Positions 33,632 to 40,888 of a DNA stretch of 40,888 nucleotides are shown piece after piece (within the stretch, counting starts at the first letter, position 1; the number at the start of each line of letters is the position of its first letter). Below the pieces are notes generated by a model. The model was not told the DNA's origin, searched no databases, and saw nothing but the letters and a program-made list of their open reading frames with translations. Source of the DNA: an uncultured Erysipelotrichaceae bacterium (lineage in GTDB: Bacteria; Bacillota_I; Bacilli_A; Erysipelotrichales; Erysipelotrichaceae); assembly GCA_902793635.1 (NCBI GenBank), contig CADBEA010000020.1, forward strand, positions 1 through 40,888. Reading direction: 5' to 3'. The position numbers and the translations under genes were made by a program.

Positions 33632-33638
33632 TTATAAT
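33630..33638 (+). promoter_or_regulatory. extended -10 promoter of scpA
   Basis: TGTTATAAT, an extended -10, ends 12 nt before the scpA ATG, and no convincing -35 or ribosome-binding site is seen. Transcription would start within a few bases of the start codon, so the scpA message is probably leaderless or nearly so. Confidence 0.6.
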
Positions 33639-33650
33639 ACCTAAGTTAAT

Positions 33651-34391
33651 ATGGGAAAAGAGTTTAACATAACGATCGACCAGTTCGACGGACCCCTGGA
33701 TCTGATGCTCAATCTGATCCGGGAAAACAAGATGGACCTGATGAATCTTGACATCAATCTGCTGACCGATCAGTATATCGCATATCTCAACAGCATGAGT
33801 GAACTGCAGTTGGAAATCGCCAGTGAATACCTTGTCGAAATGGCTACTCTGATCGAATACAAATCGAAAAAGATGCTGCCGGGCAACAGGGATACGCTGG
33901 AAGGCGAAGAGGAAGAAGATCCCCAGGAGCGGCTGGTACGCCGTCTGCTGGAGTATCAGCAGTTCAAGGAAGCTTCCATGGAACTCATGTATCTGTATGA
34001 GAACAGACAGCTGATGATGAGCCGGCCGCTGAGTTCGGAAGCGGACGAGTTCATGAAACCGGCGGAAGACGAACACTACACCGGCAATCCGTATGACCTG
34101 ATGAAGGCCATGCGGCGGATCATGCTGCGGATGCAGCTGCAGAGGCCGATTGAAACACGCTATACCGTCAGAGAGATTTCCATGGAGGAAAGAGTCGTGG
34201 AAGTGCGGGCGAAGCTGGACAGGCTGCCTGCCACCTTCCGCTTCGAGGCTCTGCTGGATGACTGCCACGACGTGCCGATGTTCATCGCCACTTTCCTGGC
34301 TGTTCTTGATCTGGCCAGACAGCACCGGCTGGTCTTTACCGTGGAAGAAGATGAATCGATCTGGTTTTCAAGAGGGGATAAGTACGCATGA
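33651..34391 (+). CDS. scpA: segregation and condensation protein A
   Basis: A 246-residue kleisin that bridges the SMC heads with ScpB in chromosome condensation. The N-terminal signature FNITIDQFDGPLDLMLNLIR is followed by LDINLLTDQYIAYL and YLVEMATLIEYKSKKMLPG. An acidic linker (EGEEEEDPQ) and the C-terminal winged-helix part (AKLDRLPATFRFEALLDD) complete the typical layout. The ATG at 33651 lies just after a promoter with no obvious SD. The stop overlaps the scpB start (ATGA), as in most Bacillota. Confidence 0.95.
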   Translation: MGKEFNITIDQFDGPLDLMLNLIRENKMDLMNLDINLLTDQYIAYLNSMSELQLEIASEYLVEMATLIEYKSKKMLPGNRDTLEGEEEEDPQERLVRRLLEYQQFKEASMELMYLYENRQLMMSRPLSSEADEFMKPAEDEHYTGNPYDLMKAMRRIMLRMQLQRPIETRYTVREISMEERVVEVRAKLDRLPATFRFEALLDDCHDVPMFIATFLAVLDLARQHRLVFTVEEDESIWFSRGDKYA

Positions 34392-35149
34392 GTGAAGAGA
34401 ATATGATTCCTGAAGAGGAATATACAATCGAACCGGAAGAAGACCAGGAAAACGACAGGATACTGGATGACAACCTGCAGGTCATTTCATCTGCCAGTGA
34501 CGATGCTGCATCCTTTGGCGAGGAAGCGGAAACGGAAGTTCTGCTGGGTGAAGAAGAGAATCCTTCGGAAACCGGCGATCCGGAAGATGAGGAAAGCTTC
34601 CTGCATCTTGCTGCCGTTCTTGAAGGTCTGCTGTTTCTGACCGGCGACGAAGGCATGACGATGGAACAGGCTGCTGACACACTCGGCACCAGTGAAGAAT
34701 ATACGAACCGGCTTCTCGATTACCTGCAGCGTTATTACAGCGATGACGCCCGCGGTATTGAACTGGCCCGTTTCGGTGAGACATGGCGCTTTCTCAGCAA
34801 AGCCGCCATCCACGAATATGCCCGCAAGCTTTTCCAGATCAGCAAGACCAGCAAACTGTCTAACGCCGCGCTGGAGACGCTTGCCATTATTGCCTACAAG
34901 CAGCCGATCACCCGCGTGGAAATCGAAGAACTGCGCGGTGTCGGAGCGGATGTTATGCTGCGTAAGCTGGAAGCCCGCGGCCTCATTAAGGAAGCGGGAA
35001 GATCAGATGCGCCGGGCCGGCCGATCCTGTACGCCGTGACCGACGAATTCATGGATGCATTCCAGCTGTTAAGTCTCGATGAGCTGCCGGAACTGCCGCA
35101 GTTCAGCCAGGAGCAGGAAGGAAGCGATGACCTATTTATACAACGATGA
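34388..35149 (+). CDS. scpB: segregation and condensation protein B
   Basis: A 253-residue partner of ScpA. After an unusually long acidic N-terminal extension (about residues 1-72, rich in Glu and Asp) come the two winged-helix domains. The first has LEGLLFLTGDEGMTMEQAAD; the second has the family signature SNAALETLAIIAYKQPITRV, then EIEELRGVGADVMLRKL. It binds ScpA and Smc to compact the nucleoid. It is translationally coupled to both neighbours by 4-nt overlaps. Other ScpB proteins usually lack such an acidic leader. Confidence 0.94.
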   Translation: MSEENMIPEEEYTIEPEEDQENDRILDDNLQVISSASDDAASFGEEAETEVLLGEEENPSETGDPEDEESFLHLAAVLEGLLFLTGDEGMTMEQAADTLGTSEEYTNRLLDYLQRYYSDDARGIELARFGETWRFLSKAAIHEYARKLFQISKTSKLSNAALETLAIIAYKQPITRVEIEELRGVGADVMLRKLEARGLIKEAGRSDAPGRPILYAVTDEFMDAFQLLSLDELPELPQFSQEQEGSDDLFIQR

Positions 35150-35901
35150 AGAAAACGCTGACGATTCTGACTGCCTTCTGTCTGCTGTGCGGATGTGCCC
35201 CGGCGGAAGTCGAAGAGCAGCCGGTTGAAGAAGAGCAGGCCTATGCCTGTCGTTATATTGACTTCTACGATTACAACACGCCGGTTCCCGCATCGGAGCC
35301 GATCCAGGATATATATTTCGAAGACACGATCTTCGGCGGTGACTCACGGATGGGAAGCCTCTATCTGTTTTCCGATCTGCGTGACCGCGGTGCCGAGATT
35401 CACTATGTGACTTCCCTGAGCCTGTGGCGGATCTATGACATGGAACTGGAAACAGCCGAAAACAACCTCTACGATATTCTGATCAATACTGACCGCAGCA
35501 GCATCTACATGCTGATCGGTATCAACGAGATTCGCAGCGATGACTTCACAGCCTGGGCGGAGGAGTATCAGACGATCGTCCAGGAACTCCGCAATGCCCA
35601 CCCGCAGTGCGATATCTATCTGATCCTGGCCTATCATCCGGAAGAGATCTCCGGGCTTGATGCCAATGAACTGAGCGCCCATCTGAAAATGGAAAACGAC
35701 GGTCTGATCAATGTTGCTCAGATGGAACATGTTTATTACCTGAACCCTGACGAAGCCCTGACCGGCAGCGACGGGATCGTTATGTCTGATATTGTCTGGG
35801 ACGGTCTGCATCTCAATGAGACCGGCTCTCAGATGTTCGCGGATTTTATCGCGACCCATGTAGTTAGAAAGGATGTATATGTTAAAGAAGTTTGTGAGTA
35901 G
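35146..35901 (+). CDS. SGNH/GDSL-type hydrolase lipoprotein
   Basis: A 251-residue secreted lipoprotein. The signal peptide has the lipobox LLCGC (Cys near residue 18), and the mature part starts with an acidic linker. The SGNH hydrolase blocks are visible: IFGGDSRMGSL (Ser nucleophile), IGINEI (block III Asn) and DGLHLNETGSQMF (block V D-x-x-H). These enzymes remove acyl groups from lipids or cell-wall sugars; the substrate here is unknown. It overlaps the scpB stop by 4 nt and the next lipoprotein gene by 23 nt, so all are probably on one message. Confidence 0.86.
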   Translation: MKKTLTILTAFCLLCGCAPAEVEEQPVEEEQAYACRYIDFYDYNTPVPASEPIQDIYFEDTIFGGDSRMGSLYLFSDLRDRGAEIHYVTSLSLWRIYDMELETAENNLYDILINTDRSSIYMLIGINEIRSDDFTAWAEEYQTIVQELRNAHPQCDIYLILAYHPEEISGLDANELSAHLKMENDGLINVAQMEHVYYLNPDEALTGSDGIVMSDIVWDGLHLNETGSQMFADFIATHVVRKDVYVKEVCE

Positions 35902-36373
35902 TATGCTGGCCGTGCTTCTGATTACCGGCTGCTCGGCTCCGGCATCTTCGGATGGCCAGGAGACAGCGCCTATCAGCCACGCGCCGGTTGAACAGATGGC
36001 CGACAGTCTGGTTAAGGACCTCGGCATGAGCGAACTGAAGGAAGTCAAGGAACGAGTTCTGTACGGCATGTTTTTTGAGACCAAGAAGGACGCGGAAGAC
36101 AACTTTGTGACCAACGGCAAGGTTTACCGCGGCGAAGACAAGAATGCCGATACGGTCGGTGTGTTTGAAACGACCGATACGGATAAATGTCTGGAGTATT
36201 TGAACAAATATCTGGATACCCAGAAAGCAAATTCCCAGATGTATTCACCGGAAGAAGTATTCAAAATTGACAACGCCATTCTGGAAACCAGCAAAGACGG
36301 CAGTGTCGTCGTTCTGGTTGTCAGCAGTGAAATAGAAAAAGCACAGACGGCAGTCAGCGAACTGCTGAAATAA
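35879..36373 (+). CDS. small lipoprotein, DUF4358-like
   Basis: A 164-residue lipoprotein with signal peptide and lipobox LITGC. The mature region resembles the DUF4358 group of Bacillota lipoproteins, with an early LGMSELKEVKERVLYGMFFE and a late CLEYLNKYLDTQKANSQMYS followed by a SVVVLVVSSE strand. The start was placed at ATG 35879 because AAAGGA lies 5 nt upstream; another ATG lies two codons earlier. Its function is unknown. It is last in the scpA operon, next to the SGNH lipoprotein, and a weak hairpin follows. Confidence 0.75.
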   Translation: MLKKFVSSMLAVLLITGCSAPASSDGQETAPISHAPVEQMADSLVKDLGMSELKEVKERVLYGMFFETKKDAEDNFVTNGKVYRGEDKNADTVGVFETTDTDKCLEYLNKYLDTQKANSQMYSPEEVFKIDNAILETSKDGSVVVLVVSSEIEKAQTAVSELLK

Positions 36374-36378
36374 GATGC

Positions 36379-36402
36379 GGGTTCCACGAGAGGAACCCAT
36401 TT
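36379..36402 (+). terminator. weak hairpin between lipoprotein and purB
   Basis: GGGTTCC (36379-36385) pairs with GGAACCC (36392-36398), 6-nt loop, followed by only ATTTCC. It may be a partial terminator. Confidence 0.5.
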
Positions 36403-36425
36403 CCTGTTAAGGACGGAGGATGAAT

Positions 36426-37721
36426 ATGATTGACAGGTATTCCCGCAAAGTAATGCGTGACATCTGGAGCGAAGAGGCCAAATTCCAGGCCTGGCTGGAT
36501 GTCGAGATCATGATTGACGAAGCCTGGAGTGAACTGGGCGTGATTCCCAAGGAAGATGTCGAAAAGATCAGAGCCAATGCGACGTTCAGCGTCGACAGGA
36601 TCCTTGAAATCGAAGCTGAGACAAGACATGACGTTGTCGCCTTTACGAGATGTGTTTCGGAAAGTCTCGGCGAAGAGAAAAAGTGGGTGCACTACGGTGT
36701 GACCAGCACGGATGTCGTTGATACTGCCTATGGTATCCGCTACAAGAAAGCCAATGCCATTCTGCGTCAGGATATTCTTGATTTCATGGAAGTTCTGAAG
36801 GAAAACGCCCTGAAATACAAGGATACGATCATGATGGGAAGAACCCACGGCGTGCATGCCGAGATCACGACCTTCGGTATGAAATTCGCTCTGTGGTATG
36901 AAGAAATGAAGCGCAATCTGGAACGCTTCGACGCCGCCGCGAAAGAAGTGGAAGCCGGCAAGATCTCCGGCGCGGTAGGTACTTTCGCCAATATTCCACC
37001 GTTTGTACAGGACTATGTCTGCGAACATCTCGGCATTCAGAGTGCCGCGATTTCCACCCAGATCCTGCAGCGTGACCGTCATGCCGCATACTATTCCGTT
37101 CTCGCCCTGATCGGTGCAACACTCGAACAGATGGCCATGGAAGTCCGTCATCTGCAACGTACCGAAGTACGGGAAGCGGAAGAACACTTCAACAAAGGCC
37201 AGAAGGGCTCCAGTGCGATGCCGCACAAGCGTAATCCGATCGGTTCGGAAAACATCTGCGGCTGTGCCCGTGTGCTGCGCGGCTATATGTTAACTGCCTA
37301 TGAAGACGTGCCGTTATGGCATGAACGTGACATTTCTCATTCCAGTGCGGAAAGAGTCATCGCCCCGGATGCGACAGCATTGCTTGACTACATGCTGACA
37401 CGCTTCGGCCGGATCCTGAAGAATCTGACCGTGTTCCCGGAAAACATGATGAAGAATGTCTGGCTGACCAACGGTGTCATCTTCTCCCAGCGTTTCATGC
37501 TGAAGCTGGTTGAAAAGGGATGGTCCCGTGAAAAGGCCTATGATACTGTCCAGCCCCAGGCCATCCGTGCGTGGGAAAACAATCTGAATTTCAAAGATCT
37601 GATGTATGCTGTTCCGGAGGTGTGCGAAACACTGACACCGGAAGAAATTGAAGACTGCTTTGATCCGATGTATCACGTGCGCAACGTTGATACGATCTAT
37701 CAGCGGGTCGGCATTCTCTGA
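36426..37721 (+). CDS. purB: adenylosuccinate lyase
   Basis: A 431-residue member of the fumarase/aspartase superfamily that acts at two steps of purine synthesis, releasing fumarate from SAICAR and adenylosuccinate. The signature [19 protein letters not shown] is present near residue 260, with the upstream [14 protein letters not shown] and [19 protein letters not shown] active-site segments. The ATG at 36426 is preferred because GGAGG lies 6 nt before it; an ATG two codons upstream directly abuts that SD. The gene has its own terminator. Confidence 0.96.
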   Translation: MIDRYSRKVMRDIWSEEAKFQAWLDVEIMIDEAWSELGVIPKEDVEKIRANATFSVDRILEIEAETRHDVVAFTRCVSESLGEEKKWVHYGVTSTDVVDTAYGIRYKKANAILRQDILDFMEVLKENALKYKDTIMMGRTHGVHAEITTFGMKFALWYEEMKRNLERFDAAAKEVEAGKISGAVGTFANIPPFVQDYVCEHLGIQSAAISTQILQRDRHAAYYSVLALIGATLEQMAMEVRHLQRTEVREAEEHFNKGQKGSSAMPHKRNPIGSENICGCARVLRGYMLTAYEDVPLWHERDISHSSAERVIAPDATALLDYMLTRFGRILKNLTVFPENMMKNVWLTNGVIFSQRFMLKLVEKGWSREKAYDTVQPQAIRAWENNLNFKDLMYAVPEVCETLTPEEIEDCFDPMYHVRNVDTIYQRVGIL

Positions 37722-37732
37722 ACGTAAGATCT

Positions 37733-37765
37733 GATACCGGATCAGAAAGATCCGGTATCGTTTTA
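37733..37765 (+). terminator. terminator after purB
   Basis: GATACCGGATC (37733-37743) and GATCCGGTATC (37749-37759) form a perfect 11-bp stem, with GTTTTATC following. Confidence 0.87.
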
Positions 37766-37793
37766 TCCGGCTGACTGAGAAAGGAGGCAGAAG

Positions 37794-38531
37794 ATGAAAA
37801 AATTTATCCGTTTGATCGTGATTCTGCTGGTCCTTGCCGGTCTGCTGGGGACTGCTGAATACGCGGTCCGTCATAAGCTGATCGTGATCAACGATTACTT
37901 TGTCAAGGAAGATGACACCATCGGAGTGGATCTTTCCGAATATCAGGGTGAAGTCGACATGGACGTCCTGACTTCCCAGGGCATCAGTTTCGTCATTATC
38001 AAGGCGACGGAAGGCAGCGGACATGCCGATCCGTATTTCGCTGTCAACTGGGAGAATGTCAAAAAGACCGGTGTTCTGGCCGGTGCCTATCATTTCTTTT
38101 CGTTTGACAGCAGCGCGGTTACCCAGGCGGAGCAGTATATCCGTACCGTCGGGTCACTGAAAAGCATGATGCGGCCGATCGTCGATATCGAGTTCTATGC
38201 TGACAAGAAAGAGAATCCGCCGACGGCTGAAGAAGTCAGAAGGGAAGTAGGTATCTTTCTGGAACTGCTGGAAAACGAGTATCAGGTGAAACCGATCATT
38301 TACGCGTCTGATGAAGTATACAGGAAATACCTTTCCGGCTATTTTGACGAATATCCCCGCTGGGTCACCAATATGTATTACCCGGCTTCCGTGCATAACG
38401 GAAACAACTGGCTGCTGTGGCAGTATTCCGACCGCGGTGAACTGGATGGTTTCAGCGGCCGGGAAAAATATATCGACCTCAATGTTCTGAACCGAAACGC
38501 TTCTCTGGATGATCTCAGGAGCGGTTATTAA
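37794..38531 (+). CDS. GH25-family lysozyme
   Basis: A 245-residue muramidase with an N-terminal signal anchor (FIRLIVILLVLAGLLGTAEY) and a GH25 catalytic domain. The motifs are TIGVDLSEYQGEVDMDVL, FVIIKATEGSGHADPYF, GAYHFFSF and the catalytic RPIVDIEF, with WVTNMYYP and WLLWQYSDRG near the end. The acidic residues in DIEF and GVDLSEYQG are kept. It should cut peptidoglycan glycan strands outside the membrane. AAAGGAGG precedes the ATG at 37794. It stands at the head of a cluster with two HD proteins and an esterase, with 12 nt before the next gene. Confidence 0.93.
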   Translation: MKKFIRLIVILLVLAGLLGTAEYAVRHKLIVINDYFVKEDDTIGVDLSEYQGEVDMDVLTSQGISFVIIKATEGSGHADPYFAVNWENVKKTGVLAGAYHFFSFDSSAVTQAEQYIRTVGSLKSMMRPIVDIEFYADKKENPPTAEEVRREVGIFLELLENEYQVKPIIYASDEVYRKYLSGYFDEYPRWVTNMYYPASVHNGNNWLLWQYSDRGELDGFSGREKYIDLNVLNRNASLDDLRSGY

Positions 38532-38543
38532 AAAAGGAATCAT

Positions 38544-39374
38544 ATGATGTATACAGAAACCCGGTTATTTCAGATTTTCAGCGAGTATCTCAACGAAAAC
38601 GGCTGCCCTGATAAGCCGGGTTTTATGCTGAAAAAGAATCATACGCAGCGGGTCATGAAACTGAGCCGGATGATCAGCGAAGCACTCGGATGTTCCAAAG
38701 AGGATGTCGATCTGGCGGTGCTGATCGCGCTTTTGCACGACATCGGCCGCTTTGACGAACTGCGCATCCTGCAGATGTTTGACAGCAGCCGTTTCAATCA
38801 TGCCATGTACGGCGCGGCAATGCTGTTTGATCAGGGACTGATCCGCCGCTTTCAGGAAGATGACCGTTATGACGGACTGATCCGCAAAGCCATTGAGAAC
38901 CACAACAGACTGGCAGTCGAAGAGGGACTCGATGAAAGAACACTGTTTCATTGCCGCGTGATCCGTGATGCCGACAAACTGGATAACTTCCATGTCAAAC
39001 TGACGGAGAAGGTCGGTGATACCTTCGCCGGTACCGGCATCAGCCGTGAGACAGTGGAGGATTCCCGTATTTCTCCGGCGGTTCTTCAGGCTATCAGAGA
39101 ACGGCGCTGTGTGAAACTGGCCGACCGGCATGAACCTCTGGATTATTATGTCTGCATCATGGCTTTTGCCTTTGATCTGTATTTTCCCTGCAGCTATGCG
39201 TATGTAATCGAAAAAGACTATATCAGACGCATGTACGAACAGTTTTCCTATCATGATCCGCGCACGGCTGAGCAGATGCAGGAGATCTTTGAAATCATCA
39301 GTGCCTATGTGAAAGCTAAGGCGGAAGGGAGCGGTTATGATCAGACTGACATGTCCGAAAACCATCCGCAGTGA
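38544..39374 (+). CDS. HD-domain hydrolase
   Basis: A 276-residue protein with an HD-type metal-dependent phosphohydrolase domain. Metal ligands are visible as His in KKNHTQRVM, LIALLHDIGRFDE (the HD pair), FNHAMYGA, ENHN and IRDADKLDNF. HD proteins of this kind act on nucleotides or phosphodiesters, and the substrate cannot be deduced. AAAGGA lies before the ATG at 38544. It follows the lysozyme gene by 12 nt and overlaps the esterase gene by 38 nt. Confidence 0.84.
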   Translation: MMYTETRLFQIFSEYLNENGCPDKPGFMLKKNHTQRVMKLSRMISEALGCSKEDVDLAVLIALLHDIGRFDELRILQMFDSSRFNHAMYGAAMLFDQGLIRRFQEDDRYDGLIRKAIENHNRLAVEEGLDERTLFHCRVIRDADKLDNFHVKLTEKVGDTFAGTGISRETVEDSRISPAVLQAIRERRCVKLADRHEPLDYYVCIMAFAFDLYFPCSYAYVIEKDYIRRMYEQFSYHDPRTAEQMQEIFEIISAYVKAKAEGSGYDQTDMSENHPQ

Positions 39375-40170
39375 AACGGTGCGGATCAACGGCCGCAAAA
39401 CCCTGATCCTTCGCAGTAAAAAGGAACAGAGCATTTCCGCCGGGCTGCTGTGGATCCATGGCGGCGGCTATATCACCGGCATGAAGGAAATGGTCTACGC
39501 TTCAAGAGCCATCGACCTCGTTGAACGTTTCGGCATCACGGTTCTCAGCATCGATTACCGGCTGGCACCGCGTCATCCGTATCCAGCCGCACTGGAAGAC
39601 TGTTACGCGGCATTGCTGTATATGAAGGAAAACGCTCTGGCTCTGAATATCCGCAGTGATCAGATCATGGTCGGCGGTGAGAGTGCCGGTGGCGGTCTCT
39701 GCGCTGCTGTATGTCTGAAGGCGAGAGATGAAAAACAGGTGAACATCGCTTATCAGATGCCGCTGTATCCGATGCTGAGCTGTCTGGATACAGCTTCATC
39801 AGCTGACAACCATGGCCGTATCTGGAATACCAGGAAGAATCATTTTGCCTGGAAACAGTATCTGAAAGGCATAGACAGGGATCATATTCCCGTTTACGCT
39901 TCACCGGCCTTGTGCACGGATTACCGCGGTCTGCCGCCGGCGTACACGTTTGTCAATGACGGCGAACCGTTCTTTCAGGAAACAAAAGACTATATCGCCC
40001 ATCTGCGTGACGCCGGCATCGAAGCGGAAATCGATATTTACCACGGTGACATGCATGCCTTTGACATGCTGGATCCGAAAAGTGAAACAGGGAGAATGGC
40101 TGCGGAACGCTTTATCAGTCATTTCGAATATGTCCTGACGCATTACAGCGCCAGACAGGAGGAATCATGA
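39337..40170 (+). CDS. alpha/beta hydrolase (HSL-type esterase)
   Basis: A 277-residue esterase of the hormone-sensitive-lipase group. The oxyanion motif HGGGYITG is near residue 41, the nucleophile elbow GGESAGGG near 110, and the likely acid and His lie in VNDGEPFFQETKDY and GDMHAFDML. YRLAPRHPYPAALED is also characteristic. GGAAGGGAG precedes the ATG. The gene overlaps the upstream HD gene by 38 nt and the downstream HD gene by 4 nt. The substrate is unknown; a small acyl or aryl ester is likely. Confidence 0.9.
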   Translation: MIRLTCPKTIRSETVRINGRKTLILRSKKEQSISAGLLWIHGGGYITGMKEMVYASRAIDLVERFGITVLSIDYRLAPRHPYPAALEDCYAALLYMKENALALNIRSDQIMVGGESAGGGLCAAVCLKARDEKQVNIAYQMPLYPMLSCLDTASSADNHGRIWNTRKNHFAWKQYLKGIDRDHIPVYASPALCTDYRGLPPAYTFVNDGEPFFQETKDYIAHLRDAGIEAEIDIYHGDMHAFDMLDPKSETGRMAAERFISHFEYVLTHYSARQEES

Positions 40171-40679
40171 AAATCAATGAAATCATGCTGAAAATGATCA
40201 GCGAATCTGACGGCAATCTGGACGACATCGAACATTATGTCAAAGTGACATGCTACGCCCGTATGATCGCAGACGCGGAAGGGCTGGACGAAAAGACGAA
40301 GTGGCTGTGTGAAGCCGAAGCGATCGTTCATGATATCTCCTGCCCGCTCTGTAGGAAAAAGTACGGCAATACCAATCACAAGATGCAGGAAAAGGAAAGT
40401 GAAGCACTGCTGAGAGAATTCTTTGCCGGCACTGATGTCAGCGAAGAGGATCTGGAACGGATCATTGCTGTCATCAGCCGGCACCATTCACCGCATCTGA
40501 TCGACGGCATCGACAACCAGATCCTGATTGAAGCCGATTATCTGGTCAATGCCAATCAGAGCAGCTACCCGGCCGCAGCCATTCATACGTTCCGGAATAC
40601 ATATTTCCGGACAGCCTGCGGAACGAAGATGCTCGATCTGATGTATGCCGAAAAACTGCATGAAGCGGAAACGGCATAA
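40167..40679 (+). CDS. HD-domain protein
   Basis: A 170-residue HD-type phosphohydrolase. Key residues are EHYVKVTCYARMIADAEG, CEAEAIVHDISCPLC (HD pair), ISRHHSPH and EADYLVNANQS. It is shorter than and different from the other HD protein in the cluster. It overlaps the esterase stop by 4 nt. Its substrate is unknown. Confidence 0.84.
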   Translation: MKINEIMLKMISESDGNLDDIEHYVKVTCYARMIADAEGLDEKTKWLCEAEAIVHDISCPLCRKKYGNTNHKMQEKESEALLREFFAGTDVSEEDLERIIAVISRHHSPHLIDGIDNQILIEADYLVNANQSSYPAAAIHTFRNTYFRTACGTKMLDLMYAEKLHEAETA

Positions 40680-40703
40680 ATCCTGAAGACCTGATCGGGA
40701 CAG

Positions 40704-40728
40704 AAAAAAGGACGGTGGAACCGTCCTT
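40704..40728 (-). terminator. terminator of a leftward gene
   Basis: AAGGACGG (40708-40715) and CCGTCCTT (40721-40728) pair around TGGAA. On the minus strand the stem is followed by TTTTTTC, so it serves the gene entering from the right edge. Confidence 0.8.
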
Positions 40729-40755
40729 CAGATAAACAGTAATATGTTTGCCATG

Positions 40756-40784
40756 CACCATATCAATTCTGGTATGGTGTTTCT
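40756..40784 (+). terminator. terminator of the lysozyme-HD-esterase-HD cluster
   Basis: CACCATA (40756-40762) pairs with TATGGTG (40773-40779), 10-nt loop, followed by TTTCTTT. It overlaps the 3' end of the convergent gene. Confidence 0.6.
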
Positions 40785-40888
40785 TTCTGCAGGAAAGAAA
40801 GGAAACGCTGCAGGGCGACATTGTCATTGCGTTTTTTCCAGAGAGCGTCGATCTGTTCGACTTCCTGATCACCCCGCATATCGACAAA
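40763..40888 (-). CDS. partial gene, C-terminal end (possibly LysR-type regulator)
   Basis: The last 41 codons of a leftward gene enter from the right edge of the window and stop at 40763. The visible tail contains VDMRGDQEVEQIDALWKKRN and DNVALQRFLSFLQKE. The LWKKRNDNVALQRFLSFL pattern resembles the extreme C-terminus of LysR-type regulators, where a Trp-basic segment is followed by an F-x-x-F-L helix. The sequence is too short for a firm call. A leftward terminator lies just beyond it. Confidence 0.5.
   Translation of the reverse strand, partial: FVDMRGDQEVEQIDALWKKRNDNVALQRFLSFLQKETPYQN

Noticed and set aside
32568-34325. 585-codon open frame opposite leuS and scpA
   Set aside because: It crosses the leuS terminator and two well-identified genes. 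Its composition (His/Asp/Phe-rich) is typical of an antisense frame.
1-40888. CRISPR array or tRNA/rRNA genes
   Set aside because: No regularly spaced direct repeats and no recognisable tRNA or rRNA sequence were seen on reading. The TPR-coding periodicity at about 4170-4700 is protein-coding.

Overview
The window looks like the chromosome of a low-to-mid GC Bacillota bacterium, most likely an Erysipelotrichia-type gut organism. This is judged from gene content and protein character (short Gram-positive DnaE, ScpA/ScpB, comG pseudopilin operon, T-box-controlled leuS, FMN riboswitch before a RibU-type transporter). The family-level assignment is an inference. There are no rRNA or tRNA genes and no CRISPR array.

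Region 1 (1 to about 9,730) is accessory DNA, visibly richer in A/T in its left part. It holds a leftward XRE-WYL regulator pair (1464 to 201). Divergent from it is an XRE gene followed by a large STAND-type P-loop NTPase with kinesin-light-chain-like TPRs (2132-5482), a plausible immune or signalling ATPase. After two strong terminators comes a second XRE gene clearly paralogous to the first. Next is a recombination cassette: a SHOCT-like small protein, an excisionase-like HTH protein, a serine-recombinase relative without a catalytic domain, and an intact large serine recombinase.

The most important observation is the right boundary. The recombinase ORF has no stop of its own. It runs in frame into the last 87 codons of comGC, the major competence pseudopilin gene, and comGD, comGE, comGF and comGG follow directly. 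The mobile element therefore sits inside comGC. It has removed the start codon, leader peptide and G/FTLxE processing site, and has joined recombinase and ComGC into one chimeric reading frame. The left end of the element, with comGA, comGB and the 5' end of comGC, must lie outside the window if it still exists. Precise excision would be expected to restore comGC, as for phage-interrupted comK in Listeria.

Region 2 (about 9,730-40,888) is ordinary chromosome. It contains the comG remnant; efp with a non-canonical tip loop; an acidic repeat membrane protein; FMN riboswitch-ribU; an operon of a single-pass membrane protein, cmk, der and gpsA; a leftward class A PBP with an odd Cys-containing tail; and an operon of dnaE, response regulator, histidine kinase, tRNA1(Val)-type methyltransferase and an M20-like membrane protein. 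These are followed by a metallophosphoesterase-like protein and a divergent HAD-like protein, both with altered catalytic motifs. Then come T-box-leuS; scpA-scpB-SGNH lipoprotein-small lipoprotein; purB; and a GH25 lysozyme-HD-esterase-HD cluster. A partial leftward gene is cut by the right edge.

Most genes lie in tight operons with 4-nt overlaps, separated by clear rho-independent terminators. Start codons were moved to internal Met, Val or Leu codons where a Shine-Dalgarno sequence or promoter position supports this, and each case is stated.
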